From Dermatophagoides farinae (Eukaryota; Arthropoda; Arachnida; Sarcoptiformes; Pyroglyphidae), in NCBI RefSeq assembly GCF_024713945.1, contig NC_134678.1, positions 2,542,001 to 2,606,000 on the forward strand: DNA of 64,000 bases, in the 5' to 3' direction. Shown here one piece after another: positions 1 through 12,000 of the stretch; the stretch's first letter is position 1, and every line of letters starts with the position of its first letter. Under the pieces are notes generated by a model, which ran no database searches, had not been told where the DNA came from, and saw only the letters and a list, made by a program, of their open reading frames with translations. Both the position numbers and the translations under genes were made by a program.

Positions 1-141
1 CAGCAACACCAAAAACACAAAACTAAATCGATAAAATGTTTATCAAAGATGAATTTTAAACAAATTATATAGTGTATCAAAATAAAATATTAACAATGAA
101 ATCAAATAAAATGATGATTTTAATTAATTTGAAACATTGAC

Positions 142-253
142 CTGTTGAAATTATTTGTTGAAAAATTGGGTTTAACCGAAAAACACTGCCTTCCTGTCCG
201 TAAGCAAATGAATAAAAGCAGACGAAAGCTATAGAAATTAAGTGTAGTGGCAT
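142..253 (-). CDS. possible first exon of a secreted protein, partial at window edge
   Basis: The minus strand from the ATG at 253 encodes a short peptide that starts MPLHLISIAFVCFYSFAYG, which looks like a signal peptide, followed by QEGSVFRLNPIFQQIISTG. A CAG|GTCAAT donor-like site at 142/141 could end the exon; otherwise the frame stays open to a stop at about 77. If spliced, the rest of the gene would lie near or beyond the left edge of the window. It would be transcribed divergently from the APEH gene, with about 310 nt between the starts. The donor is not the usual GTAAG or GTATG, no family is recognisable, and the exon is short, so this could be a chance ORF. Confidence 0.25.
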
Positions 254-563
254 TGGAATCAATTGAAATGTTAAATCATATCGTGTGTTTTTGTGTTATA
301 AACAGCAGCACGGGGTGATACGCTCATCTGTATTTTTTGATACATGCATGGCTCATCTAAAAATTGTCGACCTCAAACATTTTGCCAATAAATTTTGAAG
401 TTTCGGAAAATTTTTTGTTATCTATTGCCTGTGTTTCGATCTAAACTTTTGATGATAAATTAGTTCACAATCGAACGAATAAAAACAAACTGTTCATCAT
501 CAACATCAAAAGTTATTATCAATTCTGTCTGTATAATTAATTTGTGTGACCAATAATAACGAA

Positions 564-2971
564 ATGGAAAATTTTCGTGATCGATATAACGTAATTTATA
601 TGATATTATTATCGATTTGTTGTCATTTCTATTTTCTATTATTATTCTTTTTTCTCATTAAACATTTTAGATTGATAGATTGAAATCACTATATAATGAA
701 TATAGCTTTAAGCCGATTCCGACTAGAGTAACTTTCATAGATGATAATTCATCATTTGAATCGGATCCAAATTTTCGTCCGCAAACATTGAAAATTTCTT
801 ATCAATTTCGTGATACGTATCAAGTGAAAACATCTTGTTACAATAAAATTTATTGTTGGGATCAATCATCTGGTACCTATAAAAATAAAGGATTGCCGGA
901 AGAACAATCAGAGTATGTACCTAGTTTTAAGTAAATTTATTTAATGAAATTCTATCCAAATCAAGTGTTTCTCTTCAAGCAACAAGCCTAGATGGAAAAC
1001 GAACTGTTTATCTTAAATCAAAATCCGATTCAAAAAGTTCTAAATCAGAACAATTTATTGTCATCTATGATAAAACTGGTGTATGCACAACTATCGATGT
1101 TAAATCTTTAAATGATGAATTGCAAATAATTGAAAATCTTCATATGTCTAGTTTTGTATTGAATGAAGATGGCAATTATTTGTTATGTTTAGCTGAGATT
1201 CAGGACAAATCAAACAAAGATGAAAGTCCATCTGTTTCTAAGGAATACAATATTAATAGCCATGAATACAAACAATCTTGGGGTGAAAAATTCAGCACAA
1301 TTTATCATACTTCAATTGCTTTAATCGATCTGCAGAAATCGAAATGTATCTTATTGGATAAAGTTGGCGTTTCATTGTGTCAGCCATTCTTTTTTAAATC
1401 CGGTGATTCATCAATTCTTTCAATTGGATGTATTGGATTCAAAGAAGTGCCCTATAAATTGGGATTGATCTATTGTACCAATCGTGTAAGCTATTTGTTT
1501 GGTGCAAAAGTTGTTCGTGATCCTTTTGGTTCTACAAATGTCGAACCTGAAATCTACTATGGTGATTCTGCTGATCTATCGATTCGTTCACCTCGAGTCT
1601 ATTATTCAAATGGATACGATAATAAGATTGTTTTTCTTGAAAGTAATGCCGGAGGAGCTCATGATAAAGCCGCACGATTGCAATACTTTGATGTAGAAAC
1701 TAGAAAAATTCGGACAATCATTGATGACAAAATCAAACGAGAAGTAATCAAAAAAGAAGATGGCACTGTCAGCTATTCGGATATTGGACCCATTTTTTCT
1801 TCTGGATTGCCGAAAAATTGTTTCACAAAAGATGGAAAATACATCTTGTTTGACTCTGAAACACCATTTTACAGAAAAAGCTTTGCTGTCAAAATGGAAG
1901 ACCACTCAGTTCAGATGTTAGATTTTGCTGATTCTACTCAAATTATTGATGTTAACCATGATTGGGTTTGTGCTATTGGATCATCAATCAACCAGCTACC
2001 TTTGGTTTATCTGGGAAAATTTTCTGAATCCAATACTAAAATGCAAATCGTAGACGATCGACAAGTCCGAATCCTTGAAACAATAAGTTTTGGAATGTTT
2101 ATGCTTCCCTCCAAACATTATGAAAATAAATACATTACAGCAATATGGACATCTCCCAAAGAAATGGTGAATAAATCTGGCCCAATTGTGATTATACCAC
2201 ACGGTGGACCACATTCGCATTATGCCTGCACTTATCTTCAATCTGTAGCACTTTATAATGAGCTTGGCCTCAAAACTTGTCTAGGTAATTTATTTTTAAA
2301 AATTAATTTATAGTTAATCCCCCTAATCCTTTACTCTATTTTGATGAACAGTTAATTATGTTGGCTCTACTGGTATTGATCAAGAATATGTGGAAGCACT
2401 TCTAGGAAATGTTGGTACTAGCGATGTTCAAGATCTTCTCGATGTTATTCAATATATGATCACCAATCATCATGCCGACAAAGATCGAATCATTTTAAAT
2501 GGTGGGTCTCATGGTGGATTTTTAGTCACAAATATCTCTGGTCAACATCCCGAAATGAATTTCTTAGCTTGTATTGCTCGAAATCCTGTTATCGATATTT
2601 CAATAATGGTTGGCATTACAGACATTCCAGATTGGAATGTCGTCGAAGCGTTGGGTGTAAAAGAATTTCGATCATTAAGTGAAATCTATCCTCGTAATGT
2701 AGATGAAATGTCCCAAATGTACAGTAAATCGCCTTTGGCACACATTGCCAAAGTTAAAGTGCCTACCCTATTGTTGTTAGGGAAAGAAGATCTACGGGTG
2801 CCTTTTCCTCCCGGATTGCTATATCATCGTATACTTAAAGCCCGCGGAATTGAAACTCGTTGCTTGGTATATGATGATGTGCATGATCTGTACAAAATTA
2901 ATGTCGATTTTGATTGTTTTATCAATGTTGCAAAATTTATCGAAAAATTTATCTATTACAACTCACAATGA
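564..2971 (+). CDS. APEH: acylaminoacyl-peptidase (acylamino-acid-releasing enzyme), S9C serine peptidase
   Basis: Cytosolic oligopeptidase that removes N-acylated residues from short blocked peptides. Exon model: 564-590, 671-912, 966-2284 and 2352-2971, giving about 735 residues, close to the 732 of the human enzyme. The N-terminal two thirds would form the beta-propeller (note the conserved DWGE-like box read here as SWGEKFST, and RLGLIYCTNR read here as KLGLIYCTNR). The C-terminal alpha/beta-hydrolase part has PHGGPHSHY, VNYVGSTG across the last intron, the nucleophile elbow GGSHGGF (Ser about 582), ARNPVI, TDIPDWNVVEA, GKEDLRVPF (Asp about 676) and DDVHDL (His about 707), which match the human triad positions closely. 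The first exon is only nine codons. The 53-nt intron 913-965 (GTATGT...TCAAG) joins two frames that otherwise look frameshifted. The gene lies 194 nt upstream of the carboxylesterase on the same strand. Confidence 0.9.
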
Positions 2972-3115
2972 AGATGATAGAAAAAACAAGTGTTCGATTG
3001 ATTATAAGGGATTATTTAATTAAATCAATTTTTGCCTAAATATTTATCTATTAATAATTTTATCTGATATCTGATTTATGAACCAATTAAAATTTATCGA
3101 TAAAAAACTTAAATC

Positions 3116-3121
3116 AATAAA
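3116..3121 (+). terminator. candidate poly(A) signal of APEH
   Basis: AATAAA 145 nt after the APEH stop and 45 nt before the carboxylesterase ATG. If this is used, the two tandem genes have almost no spacer between transcripts. Confidence 0.45.
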
Positions 3122-3165
3122 GGTCGATTGTCGGCTTATAATGGTATTGCATTTATATTCCGAAA

Positions 3166-4920
3166 ATGAACCGATTTGCTTTTATTTTTGCACTTATATT
3201 GAACATTTGTTTCATCAGCTCTTTTGGAGCCGGTGAAGAATATGCTCCAATCGTTGATATTCGTCATGGTAAAATTCGTGGAATTGTCCGAACAATTGGC
3301 GATAAAAAAGTTTATCTTTACCAAGGGTTTCGCTTCGGTAAGTATCAGTTTAATTTAGTTGATTTAATAATAATCATTTGTTTCAAAGGTGAGGCCAAAC
3401 GTTTTGAGAAACCTACCATGGTAACATCATGGCCTGGCGACATTTACAATGCAACAAAAGTAGGCAATTCATGCGTACAATTTATGAATCAATTTGTACT
3501 AGAAAACGTAACAAATGAAAGTGAAGATTGCCTTTTCTTAAATGTTTATAAACCGGTCACAAATAATGGGAAATTATTGCCAGTAATGGTATGGATTTAT
3601 GGTGGTGGTTTTCAAGGTGGTTCCATATTTCTTTCATTTTATGATAGCACTTATTTAGCATCTTATGGTGAAGTTATTGTTGTTGCCATAAACTATCGTA
3701 TTGGACCATTTGGATTTTTATATGGCGATAATGAACATACTCCAGGGAATCTTGGTTTTCACGATCAATTGCTTGGATTGAAATGGGTTCAAGAAAATAT
3801 CGAAAATTTTGGTGGTGATCCTAATAAAGTGACAATTTTTGGCGAATCTGCTGGATCAATGTCTGCGTCAGCATTAGTTCAATCGCCAATAGCTAGAGGC
3901 TTATTTCATAGAGCTATCATGCAATCCGGCTCCTTATATTTATCCTATCCATTTTTACGTGATAATAAACAAATGGCTCTAAGAAAAACGAAAAAACTTT
4001 GTGAAAAATTGGATTGTAAAAATGAAAACATTGAACAAGCATTAGCTTGTTTGAAGACTAAATCAACCGAAGAAATAAAAAATGCCGCATTAGGTGATGG
4101 AAAAGAAATGATGGCAAACGAATTATTTCAACCAATCATTGGTGATGATGTTTTACCCTATGATGTTGTTCATTTCAAAAAGAATTCTAATCACGTAGAC
4201 TTACTTTTCGGTGCAACTCATGATGAAGGAAGCATGATGGTCTTGATATATTTTCCGGAATTAATGGATGACAAAACGATTCTTACATTAAAACAAGTCC
4301 ATGAGAAAATATTGAGTATGACCAGACAAATGAATATGACAAAATCAAATGAAATTATTAATTATTACACAAACAATTTGAATGTTTCTAATGTCAATGA
4401 AGTTCGGTGAGTGGTTCAATTTTTAGGCGTTGGAAATTATTCATAATTTTATTTTGTTTCGCACAGGATAATGTTCGGAAATTTATTTAGCGATCTCTCC
4501 TTGTTGTGTCCAACAATGTTATTCGGCCAAAGAATAGCTCGTATGTCAGATATAAAAAACAATTTTTACTCCTATCGTTTAGACCGAAGGGGAATAGCTG
4601 CTGTCAAAATGGGATGTTCTTTCGAATGGATGGGTGTATGCCACGGAGCTGATATACCGTACGTGTTTCACAGTTCATCTTTGAAAGATTCTCCCGAAGA
4701 TGTCAAATTAAGTAATGATATGATCAGAGCATGGACAAATTTTGCTAAAACTGGTCATCCTGGAAAAATCGGATCAATCGAATGGCGACAAGTATATGAA
4801 AATGGAGAAAAATCATCGGCAACAACTATGCTATTAAATGTTGAATATAAAATGGCTGATGATGTTTTCAAAGATTCATGTGATGGACTTTGGGAAAAAA
4901 TATTTGAATTCTACAATTAA
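3166..4920 (+). CDS. secreted type-B carboxylesterase / cholinesterase-like esterase
   Basis: Hydrolyses carboxylic esters. A hydrophobic N-terminus (MNRFAFIFALILNICFISS) predicts secretion. Exons 3166-3337, 3389-4406 and 4467-4920 give 547 residues, the normal size for the family. Visible landmarks are EDCLFLNVY, the oxyanion-hole loop WIYGGGFQGG, the FGESAGS nucleophile elbow (Ser about 211), HDEGS carrying the acid residue (Glu about 337), and GVCHGADIPYVF with the catalytic His (about 456), so the triad is complete. The usual PPxG turn near the N-terminus is shortened: the splice joins YQGFRFG directly to EAKRFEKP. Intron 1 is only 51 nt, a multiple of three, and stop-free, so retaining it would add 17 residues. 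The aromatic gorge needed for acetylcholine is not evident, so a general or detoxifying esterase is more likely than a true acetylcholinesterase. Confidence 0.9.
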
Positions 4921-7900
4921 TTATTAGTCTTCCAGATGGCAGGGCAAATATCAAAAAAAAAAATCTGCTTCGAATTCATTAAATTTCATTGAAAAAAAAA
5001 TCTACGAATTATAAAATGATTATATGATATCTGAACCCGAATGTAATCATTGCTTTATTATCATATATTTTTTTCGAATTTATTTCCAAAATTTATTTGC
5101 AACGACAACAACAATAAAAAAATGAGATTATATAGAAAAAAACAGAATAAGTGCAACAAACAGAAAAACAAACAAGAATAATGAATAATAATAAAAATAA
5201 TAATAACGTGATGTTTGATAGAAGAATGAATGAAAATAATAACCGAAAAAAATATCAATGTTATGCAATATGACAGTGATCATTTGAAGAATAACAAAAT
5301 TTTTTTCATATGTGTATGAGTGTTACAGGTGATAAGAATGATAATTTAAATTTTTTTCATGTGAAAAAAAAACTAATAATGAATTAACAGAAAACAGTAG
5401 TATTCGATTAATATGTAGCCAAACACAATTCTATATTCAATTCTGTATGTATGAATAACAGGGATTTTGAATCATGTTTTTATATATATATATATAAAAT
5501 CATTATTCGTTAATTTTTGTCTATAAATTAAAATATTATGAATAAGAATTACTTTTTTTTCTTATCAAATATAATGAATAAAAATTGTAGAGATATCTCA
5601 CAAAAAAAATAATCTCAATCGATCCGTCATAAATAACTATATATATCATTTCCATAATATTAGTGATCACACCATCTCTTTCTCTTTGGAAGACCCATCA
5701 TCATCATCATCATCATCATATACTTTGATCGAACGATGGATCAGCATTTGAGCTGATGAACTTTTATGAGACCACATTTTACATTTATGTGATCACAATT
5801 TATTTGCTAGAATAATTTGATTTAAATTTGTTGATTAGATAAATAAATTGACCGATAGAATATGGGTATATGAGGAGGATGTATGCAAATGAATCTTATT
5901 GTAATAATAATATTATGTATGATTTTATAGATGTTAAATTTTCTTTAAAAAAAAAATTTGTCAGTCCTTGTTAATAATGATAATGTTTGTGGAAAAAAAT
6001 GAATACTATATGCGGAAAAAATTTGAAAAGAAAAAATACAATGGAATTTCCATACGTTATAAGATTCTCTTGAAAAGAGACACCACAATCGTATACATTG
6101 TAATCATTTGTTGTTTATCACCCAAATATTATTGAATTGGTCGATTTTTTTTCACTTTTCCAAACTATTTTGGAATATTAAAAAAAAATGACCAACTATT
6201 ATCCTCACTAAAGTTTCTTCGGTTCATTTCATTATTTTGAATGTATTCGTGTATTATCTTATAATACATTAGAAGAGAATTAACTACACTTGTTTGTTCT
6301 GTGTGTGAATCAAAAAAAAAATGAACCAAAATTTTGACTGATATTTAAAAAAAGTGCATGTAATCGTGTTGTAAATATATGGCAGAATCTTCAATATTAT
6401 TGTTCATTTATCACATAAATAATAGTTCATCACATCATGAACATTAAATGATTGAAAAATTTAATTTTTGTTGTTGTTGTTGTTGTTGTTGTTGCTGTAA
6501 ATGTTGTCTGCGTATTAATGTTGTGGATCATTGAATAACACAGTCAGGTTTGTCAATATTTAGTGTAACAATATTTTTTTTCTCTCTCTCACTATAATAT
6601 ATAATATGTAAATTATTAACAATTTTCTAAAAAATTTTTGGGTCATTTTGTTTTTTTATTATAAAGAAATTGAAATTTATGGAAAAACAAATAATGAATA
6701 CAGCAGTATAACGGGATCTAATGTTTGAATATTCTATATTAGAGAAATTTGAAAACAGAAACAAACAAACAAACAAACAAATAAGCAAAGAAAAAAATGA
6801 AAAGAAAATTTAACAAAAATATACATTGTATATATATATGCAGTAATGTGGAAGAATGAAAAAAATTGTTTGAACATTTTAACAAATAGTGAGGATCAAT
6901 AAAGGAAAAATATAAATTTTTTTATTTTTTTTGAATAACTCAACAGAAACGAAGAAAAAAAAACAATAACAAGTATAGAAAATCAACATTTTGAAACGCT
7001 TTGGTTGAATTTCATTTCATTCCTCTATCTTCTCATATGTAAGCTTCATAATTTTTTCGTAATTCTTGTTTTTGTTTGTTTGTTTTTATAACAAGGAAAA
7101 ACATTTCTGAAAATAGTCATATGTCTGATTTTCATTTTTTTTCATAAGACAAAAAAAACTGAAAATTCACTATTGGTTGATATTAAACATATCATTGATG
7201 GTAATGATGAGATGAAACAAACAAAAAAATTCTCAGAAAATCGTAGAATTATTTGATTGGTCAGATTATGGTTAAACATTTGTTTTTTAAAAGTGAGAAA
7301 AAAAGATGGATTTAGTTAGAGACAATTCCAATCATCGTTGTCTATATTGGAACTTGTTTTGTTGTCATTTTAATCGTTAATATTGTTTTGATGATTTTAA
7401 ATCCAATTTGAATGAAGATGCTTGTAACAGATGAAGCAATAAATGAGAATAATAACGATGATTTAAATAAATAAAGCGTCAACTATTTAGTCGATAAAAG
7501 TTGGTCATTGTCATCCAAAGCATACTCTGATGCATACTCTGATGCATCTGATGAGACCGGAACGCAGATTATTCATTCATTGAGAGTTCTTGCCTGATAA
7601 CTAAGACCATTGATTCGAAGATATGTGTGATATAATGATGATGGAGATGATACAAATGAATTTATGCTGCTATTGCGTAATCGTTGTGAAACTTTTGGCT
7701 ATTGATGCTAATGGTACTGAGCAAAAACACAGGTAACCATAACAACTGTTGCCGATAATGATTTTTGAAGTTCAGTTGATTTTCAATGGAGCAATATATA
7801 ATATGGCCACCACTTTCAACTGTTTTTTTTGAAAAAATTTTTCAAAATGATCATGATGGATTTTCATTTTTGTCACTGGTCTAATGTTGTTTGGACGCGT

Positions 7901-8057
7901 TCCGTAGAATGTTCTATAGGAATTTTCAACAAAAACAAAAACAAAAAAAAAGTTCTGACATCAGTAACTATAAGAGCAAAAAAACGACTTATTGGTTCAT
8001 GGTATTGGTGTTTATTTTGTTGAATAAATAAATAATAATATAAATAAGAGCAAAAAG
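4921..8057. other. intergenic spacer between convergent carboxylesterase and zinc-finger genes
   Basis: AT-rich DNA between convergent genes. It holds a candidate AATAAA for the esterase, a TA run near 5483, a CAT tract near 5700, a GTT tract near 6470 and a short 12-bp tandem repeat (catactctgatg) at 7521-7544. A 64-codon ORF at 7829-8023 has no recognisable domain. I see no gene. Confidence 0.6.
5113..5118 (+). terminator. candidate poly(A) signal of the carboxylesterase
   Basis: AATAAA about 195 nt after the stop codon, inside an AT-rich stretch. Other AT-rich hexamers nearby could serve instead. Confidence 0.3.
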
Positions 8058-8063
8058 TTTTAT
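8058..8063 (-). terminator. candidate poly(A) signal of the zinc-finger gene
   Basis: The minus strand reads AATAAA about 67 nt after the zinc-finger stop codon (8130-8132). Confidence 0.45.
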
Positions 8064-8129
8064 TTGTAAATTAAAAAGAAATGGCCATCACTACCAACTG
8101 TTGCAATTATTAATTTAATTATTAAAACG

Positions 8130-11100
8130 TTATATAAATGCATTAATGATTGTCATATTACCAATTTGAGCTTCATTCTTGATGTTTTGATTGATCATTT
8201 TGTTTGTATTTGATTTTCTATTCGATTGTTGATTATTATTCGATGATTGATTCGACAACTGTCGGCTACTTGACGATTGTTGATTATGTGTTTTGATATG
8301 TGCTGTCAGATTACCACGATTAGCAAAACCTTTTCCACATGATTCACATTTGAATGGCTTTACACCAGTATGAACACTCATATGACGTTTTACGGTGGAT
8401 TTCTATTATTGACATAATTTAGAATTAATTCTTTAGAATTACCAAATAATAATCATACCTGTGAGAACTTTTTATGACAAATAGTACACGAAAATGGCTT
8501 CTCTCCCGTATGAATACGCATATGAATTTTTATTCTTTCTTTGTCTGCGAATCTTTTATCACAAATCTAAAAACACAATCATTTTTGTCAAAGAAAATAT
8601 TAATGTTTCATATAAGGATATTCATCAATTGTATGCAAAATTTACCTCACAAGGAAAAGGTCTTTCACCAGTGTGAGATCTGGTGTGACGAGTTAATGAT
8701 GTCTTTTGAGAAAAACGGCTGTTACATATTTCACAAACGAATGGTTTCTCGCCAGAATGAGATCGTAAATGCAACTGATATACATTTTTGGATGCTAAAT
8801 TCTTATGACATATGCTGCATTTGAATGGCTTTGCAGGATCTTCCGATTGTAATGGTGGTGGATTTAGATTTCGACCGGCTATAATTCGAATAAAATTAAT
8901 GATTGAAATTGACATTTCAAATAATATGACTTACCAGCAATTATTTGTGATGCAGAATCCCTAGCAGAAATAACACTGGTATTTTTACCCTTTTTGACTG
9001 TAGATGATTTAGCTGAAGTCTTTGTCGCCATAGCCATCGTTACCGGTGTTGTTGTCGCATGAGGTAGAAACTGGCCTGTACCAGACGGCATGAACGTAAA
9101 CGTACCAGGGCCAGGTGTAACCATATTTGCAACTTGAATTGATTGTTGATGTGGTTGACTGATGTTACTAGTTGCAACCCCTATTGGGACAGCAAATTTA
9201 GTGACAGCTCTTGTCGATTGACTGCCCGAAATGTTACTTGGATTTTGAATTATCGAACTCAATATAATCGATCCTGTCGGTATGTTTGGATGAGATACCG
9301 AAGCGTTGTTCGTAGATTGTAATGGTTGTAATTGACTGGAATTTAGTGTCAATAATGTAGCTGAAGCATTCGCAGTGCCACTAATGTTTGCGGCTGGTAC
9401 GGAATGTAATAGTATTTTAGTCTTGCCCAATGTTTGTGTTTGAGGATGCTGACTAATGGGCAATTGACCTGGAGGCAATTGTAACACCGAATAATTGGCA
9501 GACACTGGAAATTGTGTTGATCCAGAATGAATCAATGTAGGAGTAGTCGGAGTGCTTTGAGCAACACCCTCATATCCTTGAGATCCAGAAGCGATATGGC
9601 ATATAGTATTTTGGTAACGATTACTGTTGCCATTATTGTTTAAAGAATCCTTCGAAGAGGTAGAAGAATATTGACGAGGCAACAAGGACTCGTTTGAATG
9701 AAAATTTTGTTCCACATCTAAAAGGTGAGCAAATATAAGATATAAAATTTGAAACAATTTATTGATCATCATGCAATACATACTACTTGTGTCTGGAACA
9801 AAAGGCTTAATGTCCGTAATGTCTCTTTCAGCTTTGAAACGATGTTGTTGAATCTGTGGTTGTGAATGGCTGGCTGTTGAAATCGTATGTTGAGGATTCA
9901 AAGAAAAATTGGACGGAATGATCATGATCTGATTTTGATTGACCACATGTGATGAATGAACTGCTGCTGTTTGTCCAACAGCCGGACTTTTTGAGGCAAA
10001 CAATAACGTCGGTTGACTTATCGATGTATTAGTGTTGGTACTAGCAGCTGTTGATGTTGAAAAAAATATTTTCTTCGAAGCCGTTGTTACATTAGAGAAA
10101 TTCATACCGGAAGCTGAAATTTGTTCAGGAGTTGAATCGGTGATCACACACAAAGGGCGTATGGCACCACTTCCAGTTGTTAGTGTCACCGGAATTGTAT
10201 CAGCTAGATTGTTATTTGGATTATTGTGCGGTACAACCATACATAATGATTGTGATTGTTGAGAATGAGATTCATTTCTTCTTCCTGATATCATTCTTGG
10301 CTGCTGCTGCTGTTGTTGTTGATTAATTACATTCAATGATGTCTGATTTTGTGTCGAAACCGCTATAATATGAAAAAATATAAATTATAAAACTAAAAAA
10401 AACATTCAAGTTGTTATTTGAAAGACAGATTACCGATTGTAATGTTGGATTGCTGTGGCTGAATTTGTATTTGCGATTGATTTTGTTGTAAGTTGCTAGC
10501 TGTTGGATCATATTGCTGTTGCGGTTGTTGTTGTTGTTGTTGTTGGATCGATGCTGTAGATTTGGAATCATTTAGAGAAAAATTTACGTTAACGCCCTGT
10601 GATTCCGAATGCGGCACTTGCGACGTTGATGATTGATGTTGTTGTAATTGATCACATAAGCTAACATAGTTGGATGATGTATTTGTCGGATGATGGCCAT
10701 AATGCACGGGTGGTGGTTGTTGTTGTGATTGTGAAAGTGTCGATGTCGATGACATCAACTGTGGTTCACTGTCACGCATTGTTCCTAGCGCACTAATTGT
10801 ATCCGTGTTGATTGATTGAGATTGTGGATGAGAAGAATCATTAGAAACTACAACAACGGCATTTACGTTGGTCATCGATGATGAAGATTGTTGTTGTTGT
10901 TGCTGCTGTTGATGATTGGTATCGGCAGAAGATACAACAGCCATAAATTGTTGTGATGTTACCTGATGGGCAGTGTTATTATTGTTATCAGTGGTTGTAG
11001 ATGATGACGTAATCTGATTCGATGATGATGTATTGTGATTCACCAATGAATTCGATGATGCAATTATATGGTATTGATTTTGTTGAGGATGTTGTTGTAA

Positions 11101-11968
11101 TTGATAATCATTAACATCAACATTATTCGATGGTGTGGATGTATTTTCTGCTTGATGACCTATTGGTCCATATAAAATATGACTTCCTGTTCCGGTTTCT
11201 GTTTGAATATCCGTTGTAGAAGGCTGCAGTCCACACAAAATGAATAAATAGAGAAAAAAAATTATATCAATTTCAGAAATTACAAAATGAAAAAAAAGAC
11301 TCACATGGGTACAACTAGAATCGGCAGTTGTTGTAACGGTAGTCGATGTTGAAACACTATTTGAACATTGTGATTGTTGTATAGTAGCAACAGCAACATT
11401 GATATTGTTGGACGAAGATAACGAAGATGATGATGATGATGGTGGTGGATGTTGTGGTTGTAGTGAATGTGAATTCTGTTGTTGCTGTTGTTGTTGTGTA
11501 GACGAACTAGGCACTTCAATCATTGTTGCTGATGTAACATTACTATGATTCGTTATCGCCGATGATGATGTTGATGTTGATGACAAAATATTATATGTAT
11601 CAAGCTGTTGTTGTGATTGTTGTTGTAGTTCCAAATTGGTTGTAGATTGAACTATATATGATATTTGTATGTGTGTGATAAAAAAAAAGAAAAAAAATGT
11701 GAAATCGTAAATATTTTTTTCTTTTTGTTGAATTATTATTAAAAAGGAAATTGAAATTGTGTACGTTTAATTTTTAAACATACACACATACACACACACA
11801 CGTGTAACTGATTTTGTGTAGTGATAAGAATTTTTAGATTTTTATATATTTGTATATGAATATGAATATGTTTTCTATTGATTTTAAAATAAGAGATACA
11901 AACTATTTGATACTTGTATCGTAGTGAAAGCAAGTAGTAATAATCTGAATCGATAGAAGTACGAAAAA

Positions 11969-12000
<32 letters not shown>

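Noticed and set aside
911-986. Apparent frameshift in APEH near 930
   Set aside because: A 53-nt intron 913-965 with a strong GTATGT donor joins the two frames and gives a protein of expected length (about 735 residues) with catalytic residues at expected positions.
7829-8023. 64-codon plus-strand ORF near the zinc-finger 3' end
   Set aside because: Lys/Asn-rich from A-rich DNA, no recognisable motif, and it lies in the likely downstream flank of the zinc-finger gene.
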